Source: Streptomyces acidiscabies (GTDB lineage Bacteria; Actinomycetota; Actinomycetes; Streptomycetales; Streptomycetaceae). Taken from it: 64,000 nucleotides of DNA. The DNA lies in NCBI RefSeq assembly GCF_020010905.1, contig NZ_JAGJBY010000001.1, forward strand, positions 1,384,001 through 1,448,000. Reading direction: 5' to 3'. Position 1 is the first letter of the stretch; each line of letters opens with the position of its first letter. Positions 1 to 8,705 of this stretch are shown here, piece by piece. A model generated the notes under the pieces. It made no database searches. It was given only the letters and a program-made list of their open reading frames with translations, and was not told where the DNA came from. A program made the position numbers and the translations under genes.

Positions 1-1
1 G

Positions 2-1108
2 CCGCTGCTCGGCTGCCTCGCCTTCGCGGGACTGCCCGTCGCCGCGCTGGAGCGGCGCCGGCTGCGGCTCGTCGACCGGGAGGAGGCGTCCGGGGCGCAT
101 GCCGAGCCCGCCGTGCCGGGGCTGCGGGGCTGGCTGGCCGTACGCGCGCGGGAGCGGGCCACCTGGCGGGAGCTGGGGCACACCCTGCTGACGGCCTGCC
201 TGTGGTGGCCGGCCGAAGCGGTGCTGCTCGCCCTCGCGCTGGGCGGGCCCCTGACGATGATCGCGGCGCCGGTGCTGTTCGGCACGGTCGGGGGCGGGCG
301 CGAGACCAAGGTGCTCAAGGTGTGGACGGTCACCGGCTGGCCCGCAGCGTTCGCCGCCTGCCTGGGCGGCGTCGTGCTGCTGGCTGCCGGGCTCTACGTC
401 ATCGGCGTCGCGGCGGGTGCGCGCGGGGCGCTGACCCGGCTGCTCGTCACCCCGCGCGCGGGCGACCTCGGCGCACGGGTCGTCGAACTCACCCGCTCCC
501 GGGCCCGGTTGGTCGACGCCTTCGAGGCCGAGCGCCGGCGCATCGAACGCGACCTGCACGACGGCGCCCAGCAGCGGCTCGTCGCCCTCTCCATGGCCCT
601 CGGACTCGCCCGCCTCGACGCATCGCCCGGCAGCCCCCTCGCCGCACAGCTCGCGCGGGCGCACGAGGAGGCGGGTGCGGCCCTCGCCGAACTGCGCGAG
701 CTGATCCAGGGCATCCACCCCCGGGTCCTCGTCGACCACGGGCTGCCGGTGGCCGTCGCCGACGTCGCCGACCGCTCACCCGTACCCGTCGACACGCACT
801 GTGCGCTCCCCGGGCGGCTTCCCGACGCCGTCGAGGCCACCGCGTACTTCGTCGTCCGGGAGGCGCTCGCCAACGTCGCCAAGCACAGTGGCGCCGGGCG
901 GGCCTGGATACGGGTCGAACAGCGGGGCGGGCGGCTCGTGGTGGAGGTCGGCGACGACGGGCGCGGCGGGGCGGACAGCTCCGGCGGGACCGGGATCACC
1001 GGGCTCGCCGACCGGGTGTCGGTGGTCGGTGGGAGACTGGCGCTCACCAGTCCGGCGGGCGGGCCGACCGTGCTGCGGGCGGAGATGCCCTGCGCCGCCG
1101 GGTGTTGA
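2..1108 (+). CDS. Sensor histidine kinase (NarL/DesK type), 5' end outside window
   Basis: The reading frame is open from the window edge, so the N-terminus is missing; GTG at 113 is only an internal codon. Hydrophobic segments around 200-420 look like two to four membrane helices of a sensor region. The HisKA_3 dimerisation box follows, with the phospho-acceptor in RDLHDGAQQR (around 548-577), then an HATPase_c domain with the N-box (REALANVAKHS) and GDDGRGG. This is the kinase class that phosphorylates NarL/LuxR-type regulators. The response-regulator gene begins 19 bp downstream, so the two form an operon and cognate pair. The stimulus cannot be read from the sequence. Family assignment is secure; the full length is unknown. 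Confidence 0.93.
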   Translation, partial: PLLGCLAFAGLPVAALERRRLRLVDREEASGAHAEPAVPGLRGWLAVRARERATWRELGHTLLTACLWWPAEAVLLALALGGPLTMIAAPVLFGTVGGGRETKVLKVWTVTGWPAAFAACLGGVVLLAAGLYVIGVAAGARGALTRLLVTPRAGDLGARVVELTRSRARLVDAFEAERRRIERDLHDGAQQRLVALSMALGLARLDASPGSPLAAQLARAHEEAGAALAELRELIQGIHPRVLVDHGLPVAVADVADRSPVPVDTHCALPGRLPDAVEATAYFVVREALANVAKHSGAGRAWIRVEQRGGRLVVEVGDDGRGGADSSGGTGITGLADRVSVVGGRLALTSPAGGPTVLRAEMPCAAGC

Positions 1109-1127
1109 CGGGGGAGGGGACACGCCG

Positions 1128-1775
1128 GTGGGGCTGAGGGTCGTCCTGGCCGAGGACAGCGTTCTGCTGCGCGACGGGCTGGGCGCCCTGCTCGCGCGGT
1201 TCGGGCACGAGGTCGTCGCGGCCGTCGGGGACGCGGACAGACTGCTCGTGGCGGCGCGGGAACACACGCCCGACGTCGTCGTCACCGACGTACGGATGCC
1301 GCCCGGCTTCCAGGACGAGGGGCTGCGCGCCGCCGTCCTGCTGCGCGCGGAGCGGCCCGGGCTGCCGGTGCTCGTGCTCAGCCAGTACGTCCAGCACGCC
1401 TACGCGGCCGACCTCCTCGACTCCGGGGACGGCACCGGCGTCGGCTACCTCCTCAAGGACCGCGTCGGACAGGTCGAGGAGTTCGTCGCCGCGCTCACCG
1501 AGGTCGCGGGCGGCGGGACGGTCGTCGATCCCGAAGTCGTACGGCAGTTGCTGCGCCGCCGCCGGGATCCGCTCGCGCGCCTGACCGCGCGGGAGAAGGA
1601 GGTGCTGGCGCTGGTCGCCGAGGGGCGGTCCAACGCGGCGGTCGCCCGGGAGCTGGTGGTCTCCGAGGCGGCGGTGGGGAAGCACATCGGGTCCATCCTC
1701 GCGAAGCTGGATCTGCCGCCGGCGGAGGACGGGCATCGGAGGGTGCTGGCGGTGCTGGCGTTCTTGCGGGGATAA
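1128..1775 (+). CDS. Response regulator, NarL/LuxR family
   Basis: 215 aa cytoplasmic DNA-binding regulator. The receiver domain (about residues 1-120) has the acidic pair in LAEDSVLLRDG, the phospho-acceptor Asp in VVTDVRMPP and the conserved Lys in YLLKDRVG. A GerE/LuxR helix-turn-helix follows (LTAREKEVLALVAEG, then VGKHIGSILAKL). GTG at 1128 is chosen because a GGGGGAGGGG ribosome-binding site lies just upstream at about 1110-1119 and the receiver fold begins at once. Partner of the upstream kinase. A longer frame starting at 801 would lie inside the kinase gene and is rejected. Target genes are unknown. Confidence 0.93.
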   Translation: MGLRVVLAEDSVLLRDGLGALLARFGHEVVAAVGDADRLLVAAREHTPDVVVTDVRMPPGFQDEGLRAAVLLRAERPGLPVLVLSQYVQHAYAADLLDSGDGTGVGYLLKDRVGQVEEFVAALTEVAGGGTVVDPEVVRQLLRRRRDPLARLTAREKEVLALVAEGRSNAAVARELVVSEAAVGKHIGSILAKLDLPPAEDGHRRVLAVLAFLRG

Positions 1776-2027
1776 GGGGGTGAGGGGGTGCGCGGAAAAA
1801 AGTTCGGGGGAATCCGTGGATCCGTGAACCGGGCGGCGGGGTCGGAACGATGAAGGGGTACAGGCCGGAAACCGGGAGCGGAAAAGGGAGCGGAAGGGAA
1901 GAGGAGGAGCCGGTGAGGGAGATGCGGGGAGCGGTGAGGTCGGGATGAGGGCGAGAGCGGCAGTGGACCGCCGGGTGAGGCGGCGGTCCGGTCGGGCCGG
2001 TGCCGTCGGCGGCAGCCCGAGCGTCGG

Positions 2028-2504
2028 CTACAGAGTCTTCGCGTAGCAGCGGCTCGAATCGAAGTCGCGGTAGTAGCCGAACTTCGGGCAGGGCTCGTAG
2101 CCGCTGGAGACGTAGAGGGCGATGGCCTCGGGCTGCTCGGTGCCGGTCTCCAGGACCATGCGGGTGCGGCCGGCGGCGCGGGCGTCGTCCTCCAGGGTGG
2201 CGAGGATGCGGCGGGCGAGGCCGAGTCCGCGCATCTCGCGGATGACGAACATGCGCTTCAGCTCGGCGTCGCCGTCCGAGTACCCCTCGTCGTTCTCGTC
2301 CTGGCTGCGCCAGCCGCCGGTGGCGACGGGGCGGTCGGAGTCGTCGTAGGCGATGAGGTAGAGGCCCCGGGGCGGCTGGAAGTCGGCAGGGTCCAGGTGG
2401 GTGGCGTCGCCGCCGTCGCCGTAGCGCTCGTGGTACTCGGCCTGGACCTCGTCGTTGAGCTTGACGGCGTCGGGGTGGTCGAAGGAGAGGCGGCGTATGT
2501 TCAT
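2028..2504 (-). CDS. GNAT family N-acetyltransferase
   Basis: 158 aa. The acetyl-CoA binding region is visible as MFVIREMRGLGLARRIL (motif A, the R/Q-x-x-G-x-G/A equivalent), followed by a C-terminal half ending in the ALYVSSGYEP element usual for GNAT enzymes. The N-terminal part (HERYGDGG, FQPPRGLYLIAYDD) matches small actinobacterial acetyltransferases. The acceptor substrate is not predictable. An alternative GTG start lies 9 bp upstream at 2513; ATG at 2504 is preferred. It is transcribed divergently from the exonuclease III gene across a 137-bp gap. Confidence 0.88.
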   Translation of the reverse strand: MNIRRLSFDHPDAVKLNDEVQAEYHERYGDGGDATHLDPADFQPPRGLYLIAYDDSDRPVATGGWRSQDENDEGYSDGDAELKRMFVIREMRGLGLARRILATLEDDARAAGRTRMVLETGTEQPEAIALYVSSGYEPCPKFGYYRDFDSSRCYAKTL

Positions 2505-2641
2505 GCGAATCACTGTACTTCTATGCAGAAAGGGAGGTGGATGGTTATCCGGGCTTGGTCCAGTGTGCCGGTATCGTTCCCGCGGGCCGACGGTGACCAG
2601 GGTGAAGGTGTCACGGGGCCGCGATGCGAGAGGCGAGTGTT

Positions 2642-3445
2642 GTGTTCACCGTGACCACCGTGAACGTGAACGGGCTGCGGGCCGCCGCGAAGAAGGGCTT
2701 CGTGGAGTGGCTTGCGGAGACCTCCGCCGACGTGCTGTGCCTCCAGGAGGTGCGGGCCGAGGAGAAGCAGCTCCCGGAGGAGGTGCGGGCACCGGAGGGG
2801 TGGTTCGTCGTGCACGCGCCGGCCGCCGCGAAGGGGCGGGCCGGGGTCTCCCTCTACACGCGGCGTGAGCCCGACGCGGTGCGGGTCGGGTTCGGGTCGG
2901 AGGAGTTCGACGGCAGCGGGCGGTACGTCGAGGCCGACCTTCCCGGTGTGACCGTCGTCTCCCTCTACCTGCCCTCCGGTGAGGTCGGGACGGAGCGGCA
3001 GGACGAGAAGGTCCGGTTCATGGACGAGTTCCTCGCGCACCTCAAGGAGCTGCGGGTGCGGGCCGCCGCCGAGGGGCGCGAGGTTCTCGTCTGCGGCGAC
3101 TGGAACATCGCCCACCAGCAGGCCGACCTCAAGAACTGGCGCGGCAACACCAAGAACTCCGGCTTCCTCCCGGAGGAGCGGGAGTGGCTGGGCGAGGTCT
3201 TCGGCGAGGGGAACGGGGGGTACGTCGACGTCATGCGGACCCTGCACCCCGACGTCGAGGGGCCGTACACCTGGTGGTCCTACCGGGGGCGCGCCTTCGA
3301 CAACGACACGGGGTGGCGCATCGACTACCACGTCGCGACGCCGGGGCTCGCCGGGAAGGCGACGAAGGGGTACGTCGAGCGGGCGGCGACGCACGCGGAG
3401 CGGTGGTCGGACCATGCGCCGGTGACCGTGGTGTACGAGCTGTGA
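2642..3445 (+). CDS. xthA: Exodeoxyribonuclease III / AP endonuclease
   Basis: 267 aa, the usual size for the ExoIII (xth) family, which cleaves abasic sites and removes 3' blocking groups in base-excision repair. Metal and active-site motifs are present in order: NVNGLR near the N-terminus, LCLQEVRAEE (metal Glu), GDWNIAHQQADLKNW (catalytic Asp/Asn), WRIDYHVATPGL, and SDHAPVTV (catalytic Asp-His). GTG at 2642 gives a normal N-terminus (MFTVTTVNVNG); ATG at 2624 is an alternative adding six residues. It stands alone, convergent with the MerR gene. Confidence 0.95.
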   Translation: MFTVTTVNVNGLRAAAKKGFVEWLAETSADVLCLQEVRAEEKQLPEEVRAPEGWFVVHAPAAAKGRAGVSLYTRREPDAVRVGFGSEEFDGSGRYVEADLPGVTVVSLYLPSGEVGTERQDEKVRFMDEFLAHLKELRVRAAAEGREVLVCGDWNIAHQQADLKNWRGNTKNSGFLPEEREWLGEVFGEGNGGYVDVMRTLHPDVEGPYTWWSYRGRAFDNDTGWRIDYHVATPGLAGKATKGYVERAATHAERWSDHAPVTVVYEL

Positions 3446-3493
3446 GGGACGGCCGGGACGCTGTGAGGCGGTAACGCCGTCACCCCCCGGCCC

Positions 3494-4156
3494 TCACTCC
3501 GCCTCGCGCAGCCGCCGGTCCAGGGACAGGGACAGTTCCGCGTCGAAGATCGCCTTGGCCAGGGGGCGCAGGCGGGGGAGGTGTTCGGGGGGGAGGTGCT
3601 GGAGGAGGGTGGTGGTGAAGAGGTCGGCCAGGGCGTCCGTGTGGGCGCGGACCTCGTGGGCCGCCGCGAGGATGTCCGCGAGGGGGATGCCCTCGTGGAC
3701 GAGGGTGGAGGAGACGTCCAGGAGGCGGCGGCTGATGTGGACGATCTCGTCGCCGTCGGTGCCGAGGTAGCCGAGGGAGAGGGCGGCGGCGAGGTTCTCC
3801 GGGGTGGTCTGGCCCTCGAAGCGGGCCGCGAGTTCCTCGGGGGTGAGGCGGACCGGTTCCTCCTCCGTGGGGGCGAGGCCCAGGATGTCGGTGATGTCGC
3901 GGCCGTGGTCGAGGGCCTCGGCGAGTTCGGCGATGCCGGTGAGGGTGTGGCCGCGTTCGAGGAGCGCCGCGATCGTGCGCAGGCGGGCGAGGTGGTGGTC
4001 GTCGTACCAGGCGATGCGGCCCTCGCGGCGGGGCGGCGCGAGGAGCTTGCGTTCGCGGTAGAAACGCAGGGTCCGCACGGTGATGCCGGCCAGGGACGCC
4101 AGCTCCTCCATGCGGTATTCACGCTTCGCCGAGTTCTCGTCCTGCCTGTCCGCCAC
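3494..4156 (-). CDS. MerR-family transcriptional regulator
   Basis: 220 aa. A winged MerR helix-turn-helix occupies residues 15-85 (YRMEELASLAGITVRTLRFY, then REGRIAWYDDHHLARL). The C-terminal ~130 residues are all-helical with no cysteine metal-binding loop, so an organic ligand is more likely than a metal. It is transcribed away from the monooxygenase operon across a 127-bp gap with two inverted repeats, the usual layout for a local regulator. Control of itself and of the operon at 4284-7572 is inferred from position only. Confidence 0.9.
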   Translation of the reverse strand: MADRQDENSAKREYRMEELASLAGITVRTLRFYRERKLLAPPRREGRIAWYDDHHLARLRTIAALLERGHTLTGIAELAEALDHGRDITDILGLAPTEEEPVRLTPEELAARFEGQTTPENLAAALSLGYLGTDGDEIVHISRRLLDVSSTLVHEGIPLADILAAAHEVRAHTDALADLFTTTLLQHLPPEHLPRLRPLAKAIFDAELSLSLDRRLREAE

Positions 4157-4173
4157 GCCCAGACCTTATGTCG

Positions 4174-4184
4174 TACCGTCGGTA
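4174..4184. promoter_or_regulatory. Inverted repeat in the MerR/monooxygenase promoter region
   Basis: TACCG-T-CGGTA is an 11-bp inverted repeat 18 bp upstream of the MerR gene start. It is a plausible autoregulatory operator; no experimental consensus is known to me for this regulator. Confidence 0.4.
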
Positions 4185-4241
4185 ACTTTCCTCCGTGTGA
4201 CCCCTACCCATCGGTATGGAGCTGCTCTACAGTCCGACTGT

Positions 4242-4257
4242 GCCAGTGATTACTGGC
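4242..4257. promoter_or_regulatory. GCCAGT-N4-ACTGGC inverted repeat upstream of the monooxygenase
   Basis: Perfect 6-bp arms around GATT, 27 bp upstream of the monooxygenase start codon at 4284. Its position fits an operator for the divergent MerR protein or another regulator of the operon. Confidence 0.4.
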
Positions 4258-4283
4258 GCGGTCGCGCGAAGGAGGGCGTCCCC

Positions 4284-5825
4284 ATGGCCGGACGCGAGCA
4301 TGTGCGGGTGGCGGTCGTCGGGTCCGGGTTCGGCGGGCTCGGGGCCGCGGTGCGGTTGCGGCGGGAGGGGATCACGGACTTCGTGGTCCTGGAGCGTGCG
4401 GACAGTGTGGGCGGTGCCTGGCGGGACAACACCTATCCGGGGTGCGCCTGCGACGTTCCGTCGCACCTGTACTCCTTCTCCTTCGCGCCCAACGCCGAGT
4501 GGCCGCGCACCTTTTCGGGCCAGGGCCACATCCGCGCCTACCTGGAGAAGGTCGCGGACGTCTTCGGGATCCGGCCGCACCTGCGGTTCGGCTCCGAGGT
4601 CAAGCGGATGGCGTGGAACACGGAGCGCCTGTGCTGGGACATCGAGACCGCGTCCGGTGAACTCTCCGCCGACATGGTCGTCTCGGCGACCGGCCCGCTC
4701 TCCGACCCGAAGATGCCGGACGTCCCCGGACTGGAGACGTTCCCGGGCGAGGTCTTCCACTCCGCGCGCTGGAACCACGGCTACGACCTGCGCGGCAAGC
4801 GCGTCGCGGTGATCGGCACGGGCGCGTCGGCGATCCAGATCGTCCCGGCGATCCAACCCCTCGTCTCCGAACTGACGTTGTTCCAGCGGACCCCGGCCTG
4901 GGTCATGCCGCGCGTCGACCGCGCGATCAGCGGCGCCGAACGCGCCCTGCACCGCGCACTCCCGTTCACGACAAAGGCGCGGCGCGGACTCCTGTGGGGC
5001 ATGAGGGAGTTGCAGGTCCAGGCGTTCACGAAGCACCCCAATGAACTCGGTTTCGTCGAGCAGTTGGCCAAGCGGAACATCGCCAGGGCCGTCAAGGACC
5101 CGGAACTACGGGCCAAGTTGACCCCCGACTACCGCATCGGCTGCAAGCGCATCCTGCTGTCCAGCGCCTACTACCCGGCGCTCGCGCAGCCCAACGTGGA
5201 CGTCGTCGCGAGCGGCCTCGCCGAGATCCGCGGCAACACGCTGGTCGCCGCCGACGGCAGTACGGCGGAGGTCGACGCGATCGTCTTCAGCACCGGCTTC
5301 CACGTCACCGACATGCCGATCGCTGACCGCGTCGTCGGCACCGACGGCCGTACTCTCGGGGAGAGTTGGGGAGTCAACGGCATGGAGGCGCTGCGCGGCG
5401 CTTCGGTCGCCGGGTTCCCGAACTGGATGACGGTCATCGGACCCAACACCGGCCTCGGCAACTCCTCGATGATCCTGATGATCGAGTCGCAGCTCAACTA
5501 CATGGCCGACTATCTGCGCCAACTCGACGTCCTGGGCGGGGAGGTGGCGCTCGACGCCCGCCCCAGCGCCGTGCACCGCTGGAACCGGCGCGTGCAGGAC
5601 CGCATGGAGCGGACCGTCTGGAACACCGGCGGCTGCGTGAGCTGGTACCTCGACGCGCAGGGCCGCAACACGACCGTGTGGCCGGGCACGACGAGCGAGT
5701 TCCGCCGCGCGACCCGCCGCGTCGACCTGGCCGAGTACGAGGTGCTCAGGCGGCCCAAGAAGCCGAAGGAACCCAACTCGGCCAAGGACAGCGGCAGTTA
5801 CGACACCGCCGAGGTGACCGCATGA
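4284..5825 (+). CDS. Flavin-containing monooxygenase, Baeyer-Villiger type
   Basis: 513 aa. It has an N-terminal FAD-binding GSGFGGLGAAVRL motif, the GAWRDNTYPGCACDVPSHLY segment typical of BVMO/FMO proteins, a BVMO-like fingerprint (FPGEVFHSARWNH) and an internal NADPH-binding GTGASAIQIVP motif. Such enzymes insert oxygen next to a ketone to give an ester or lactone, or oxidise heteroatoms. ATG at 4284 is used because it follows a GGAGG site and the FAD motif begins about 10 residues later. First gene of a three-gene operon; its stop overlaps the next start in ATGA. The substrate is unknown. The order resembles mycobacterial mymA-lipR-sadH. Confidence 0.92.
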   Translation: MAGREHVRVAVVGSGFGGLGAAVRLRREGITDFVVLERADSVGGAWRDNTYPGCACDVPSHLYSFSFAPNAEWPRTFSGQGHIRAYLEKVADVFGIRPHLRFGSEVKRMAWNTERLCWDIETASGELSADMVVSATGPLSDPKMPDVPGLETFPGEVFHSARWNHGYDLRGKRVAVIGTGASAIQIVPAIQPLVSELTLFQRTPAWVMPRVDRAISGAERALHRALPFTTKARRGLLWGMRELQVQAFTKHPNELGFVEQLAKRNIARAVKDPELRAKLTPDYRIGCKRILLSSAYYPALAQPNVDVVASGLAEIRGNTLVAADGSTAEVDAIVFSTGFHVTDMPIADRVVGTDGRTLGESWGVNGMEALRGASVAGFPNWMTVIGPNTGLGNSSMILMIESQLNYMADYLRQLDVLGGEVALDARPSAVHRWNRRVQDRMERTVWNTGGCVSWYLDAQGRNTTVWPGTTSEFRRATRRVDLAEYEVLRRPKKPKEPNSAKDSGSYDTAEVTA

Positions 5826-6688
5826 GGACCCTCACGGCCACCTCCCAGGACGGCTCACCCCTGCACGTCGAGATCCACGGCCCCGACACCGCCCCCGCCG
5901 TCGTCCTCGTGCACGGCTGGACCTGCTCAACAGCCTTCTGGCAAGCGCAGATCGACGACCTCTCCCGCGATCACCGCGTCATCGCCTACGACTTGCGCGG
6001 CCACGGCAGTACCCCCGCGAGCCCGGCCGTCAGTACGACAGCCCTGGCCGACGACCTCGAAGCGGTGCTGCTCGCCACCCTCGCGCCGGGCGAGAAGGTG
6101 GTGGTCGCCGGTCACTCGATGGGCGGCATGACGGTGATGGCCGCCGCGACCCGACCGGCGTTCAGGGAGCACGTCGCCGCAAGTCTCCTGTGCAGCACGG
6201 GGAGTTCGCGACTGGTCGCCGAGTCGACGGTCGTCCCCCTCAAGGCCGGGCGGGCGCGGACCTGGCTCACCGGGAAGATCATCGGGTCGAAGGCGCCGCT
6301 TGGCCCGGTCACCCCCGTCGGCAAGAAGATCCTCAAGTACGCGACGATGGGCCCCGGTTCGACCCCCGAGGTGGTCGAGAAGTGCGCGCGGATCGTGCAC
6401 GCGTGCCCCCGGAAGGTGCGGTACGCCTGGTCGCGGGTCCTCGAATCACTCGAACTCGGCGACCAGCTCGGCCAGTTGACCATCCCCACCGCCATCGTCA
6501 CCGGCACCGCCGACCGCCTCACCCCACCCGTCCACGCCCGGGCCCTCGCCGCCGCGCTCCCCAACTGCCTCGGCCTCACCGAGCTGTACGGCATCGGCCA
6601 CATGACCCCCGTCGAGGCGCCGGACCTCGTGAGCGCGCGGATACGCGAACTGACCACCACCTACAGCCAGTTGAAGGAGGGCGCATGA
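5822..6688 (+). CDS. Alpha/beta-hydrolase
   Basis: 288 aa alpha/beta-hydrolase fold. The oxyanion region is VLVHGWTCS, the nucleophile elbow GHSMGG, the likely acid Asp is in TGTADRLTPP, and the catalytic His in GIGHMTPVEAP. ATG at 5822 overlaps the monooxygenase stop by 4 bp (ATGA), indicating translational coupling. A reasonable inference is that it hydrolyses the ester or lactone produced by the monooxygenase. The gene also ends in an ATGA overlap with the following SDR gene. Confidence 0.92.
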   Translation: MRTLTATSQDGSPLHVEIHGPDTAPAVVLVHGWTCSTAFWQAQIDDLSRDHRVIAYDLRGHGSTPASPAVSTTALADDLEAVLLATLAPGEKVVVAGHSMGGMTVMAAATRPAFREHVAASLLCSTGSSRLVAESTVVPLKAGRARTWLTGKIIGSKAPLGPVTPVGKKILKYATMGPGSTPEVVEKCARIVHACPRKVRYAWSRVLESLELGDQLGQLTIPTAIVTGTADRLTPPVHARALAAALPNCLGLTELYGIGHMTPVEAPDLVSARIRELTTTYSQLKEGA

Positions 6689-7572
6689 GCAAGGTGAGCC
6701 TCGACGGACAGGTCGCCGTCATCACCGGGGCCGCGCGCGGCGTCGGCGAGCTGCTCGCGCGGAAACTCTCCGCGCGCGGCGCGACCGTCGCCCTCGTCGG
6801 CCTCGAACCCGAGGCGCTCAAGGAGGTCTCCGAACGGCTGCACGGCGAGAGCGGTTACTGGTACGCCGACGTCACCGACCAGGACGGCATGAACCGGGTC
6901 GCCGAAGAGGTGAAGGAACGCTTCGGGAAGATCGACATCGTCGTCGCGAACGCCGGGGTCGCCGCCGGGGGCACCTTCCTCGACTCCGACCCCGACGCGT
7001 GGCGGCGCGTCATCGAGGTCAACCTCATCGGCTCCGCCGTCACCGCCCGCGCCTTCCTGCCGGTCCTCATCGAGAGCCGCGGCTACCTCCTCCAGATCGC
7101 CTCCCTCGCCGCGCTCACCCCGGCGCCGATGATGAGCGCGTACTGCGCCTCCAAGTCGGGCGTCGAGGCGTACGCGCACAGCCTGCGCGCCGAGGTCGGC
7201 TACCGGGGGGTCCGCGTCGGCGTCGGCTACCTCTCCTGGACCGACACCGACATGGTGCGCGGCGCCGACCAGGACGACGTCATGCGCGAACTGCGCCAGC
7301 GCCTGCCGTGGCCCGCCAACAAGACGTACCCCCTCGGCCCCGCCGTCGAGCGCATAGCCGACGGGATAGAGCGCCGGTCCAGCCACGTCTACGGCCAGTG
7401 GTGGCTGCGCGGTATGCAGGGTGTACGCGGGTACCTCCCCGGAGTGATCGGCTCGGTCGGCGCACGCGAGATGCGCCGGGTCGCACCTCGGCTGTCCGGG
7501 ATGAGTACGGGGCTGGTGGGGGCGGGCGGGACCGCCGACGAGACGGCCAGAGCGGGGGCGGGGAAGGGGTGA
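6685..7572 (+). CDS. Short-chain dehydrogenase/reductase
   Basis: 295 aa classical SDR with a ~40-residue C-terminal extension. The cofactor motif is TGAARGVGELLA, NAGV follows, and the catalytic Ser/Tyr/Lys are in IASLAAL and SAYCASKSG. ATG at 6685 overlaps the hydrolase stop by 4 bp. In this operon it could oxidise an alcohol to the ketone used by the monooxygenase, or reduce a downstream aldehyde. Similarity in order to sadH of the mycobacterial mymA operon is noted from knowledge of that operon, not from a search. Confidence 0.9.
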   Translation: MSKVSLDGQVAVITGAARGVGELLARKLSARGATVALVGLEPEALKEVSERLHGESGYWYADVTDQDGMNRVAEEVKERFGKIDIVVANAGVAAGGTFLDSDPDAWRRVIEVNLIGSAVTARAFLPVLIESRGYLLQIASLAALTPAPMMSAYCASKSGVEAYAHSLRAEVGYRGVRVGVGYLSWTDTDMVRGADQDDVMRELRQRLPWPANKTYPLGPAVERIADGIERRSSHVYGQWWLRGMQGVRGYLPGVIGSVGAREMRRVAPRLSGMSTGLVGAGGTADETARAGAGKG

Positions 7573-7685
7573 ACGCCGGGGGAGTCCCTCGGAGGTGTAG
7601 CCCAGCGGTACCTGGGAGGTAGCTCGGAGGTATGAGGAAGGGTGGTCCCCCGGAGGTTTTACGGGGAGCACGTACGCTGCGGACC

Positions 7686-8579
7686 ATGCAGCGCACTGAC
7701 ACCGACGAAGCCCTCGTCCGCAGTCTCCTCCGCGATCAGCAGCCCGACCTCGCCGACCTCCCCATCCGCCCCGTCGCGGGCGGCTGGGGCAACCAACTCT
7801 GGCGGGTGGGCGAGGACTTGGCGGTACGGCTGCCGATGACGGACGACGCTCCCGTGCTCCTCGCCCAGGAGTTTCGCTGGCTGCCGGAACTCGCCGAGCG
7901 GCTCCCGCTGCCCGTGCCGATCCCACTGCGGTTCAGCGAGCCGAGCGACCTTTTTCCCAAGCCGTGGACGGTCGTGACGTGGGTCCCGGGAGAGCCGGCG
8001 GACGGCGTCGAGATCACCGACGGCCAGCGCTCGGCGGAAGCCCTCGCCGAGTTCCTCCGCGCGCTGCACCAACCGGCGCCCCAGGACGCACCCCTCAATC
8101 CCAGCCGCTGCGGTGAACTCGCCCCGCTCAAGGACGGGTTCGAGGCGGGGCTCGAAAGGCTGGTGGACATCGTCGACGTCCCCCGGATCCGCGAGGTGTG
8201 GAACAGGGCTGTCGCCGCGCCGAGTTGGGACGGTCCGCCGGTCTGGGTGCACGTGGATCTCCACCCTGCCAACGCCGTTGTCACGGACGGTGTCCTCTCC
8301 GGGATCATCGACTTCGGCGACATGGGCGCCGGCGACCCGGCCGCCGACATCGCCGCCGCGTGGAAGCTGCTCCCCGAGGGCGCGGCGGACCCCTTCCTGC
8401 GGGCCTACGGCGTCGCCGACGAGGCGATGATCCACCGCGCCCAGGGCTGGGCCGTGCTCTCGGCGTTCGGCCTGCTCAGCATCGGCCAGGCATGGGAGAA
8501 GGGCCTGCCGGGCGGCCAGCCGACGTGGGGTAGGGCGGGACGCCGGACGCTGGAACGGGTGCTGGCGCACGGGGAGTGA
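7686..8579 (+). CDS. APH-fold phosphotransferase (aminoglycoside phosphotransferase family)
   Basis: 297 aa. Kinase-like fold with the Brenner loop VHVDLHPANAVV (catalytic Asp and Asn) and the metal-binding Asp in GIIDFGDMGAGDP. It starts at ATG 7686. Members include antibiotic kinases, but most Streptomyces copies are of unknown substrate, so resistance should not be assumed. It is a single gene; both flanks (7575-7640 and 8599-8705) hold short GGAGGTA/CTACCTCC-type repeats, and no obvious terminator was seen. Confidence 0.88.
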   Translation: MQRTDTDEALVRSLLRDQQPDLADLPIRPVAGGWGNQLWRVGEDLAVRLPMTDDAPVLLAQEFRWLPELAERLPLPVPIPLRFSEPSDLFPKPWTVVTWVPGEPADGVEITDGQRSAEALAEFLRALHQPAPQDAPLNPSRCGELAPLKDGFEAGLERLVDIVDVPRIREVWNRAVAAPSWDGPPVWVHVDLHPANAVVTDGVLSGIIDFGDMGAGDPAADIAAAWKLLPEGAADPFLRAYGVADEAMIHRAQGWAVLSAFGLLSIGQAWEKGLPGGQPTWGRAGRRTLERVLAHGE

Positions 8580-8598
8580 GGGGAACGCGGGTACTACC

Positions 8599-8705
8599 CC
8601 GCTACCTCTCCGGAGCTACCCCCCAACCTCCGGGAGCTGACCCCAACCTCCGGGAGCTGACCCCTACCTCCCCGAAGCTACCGCCCTACCTCCCCGGAGC
8701 CACCC
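8599..8705. repeat. Degenerate 20-bp tandem repeats (CTACCTCCCCGGAGC type)
   Basis: Two perfect adjacent 20-bp copies lie at 8621-8640 and 8641-8660, flanked by about three degraded copies. The array ends inside the last codons of the tricorn gene (stop at 8678). Related words occur at about 7600-7635, 10705-10760 and 27661-27700. Confidence 0.8.
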
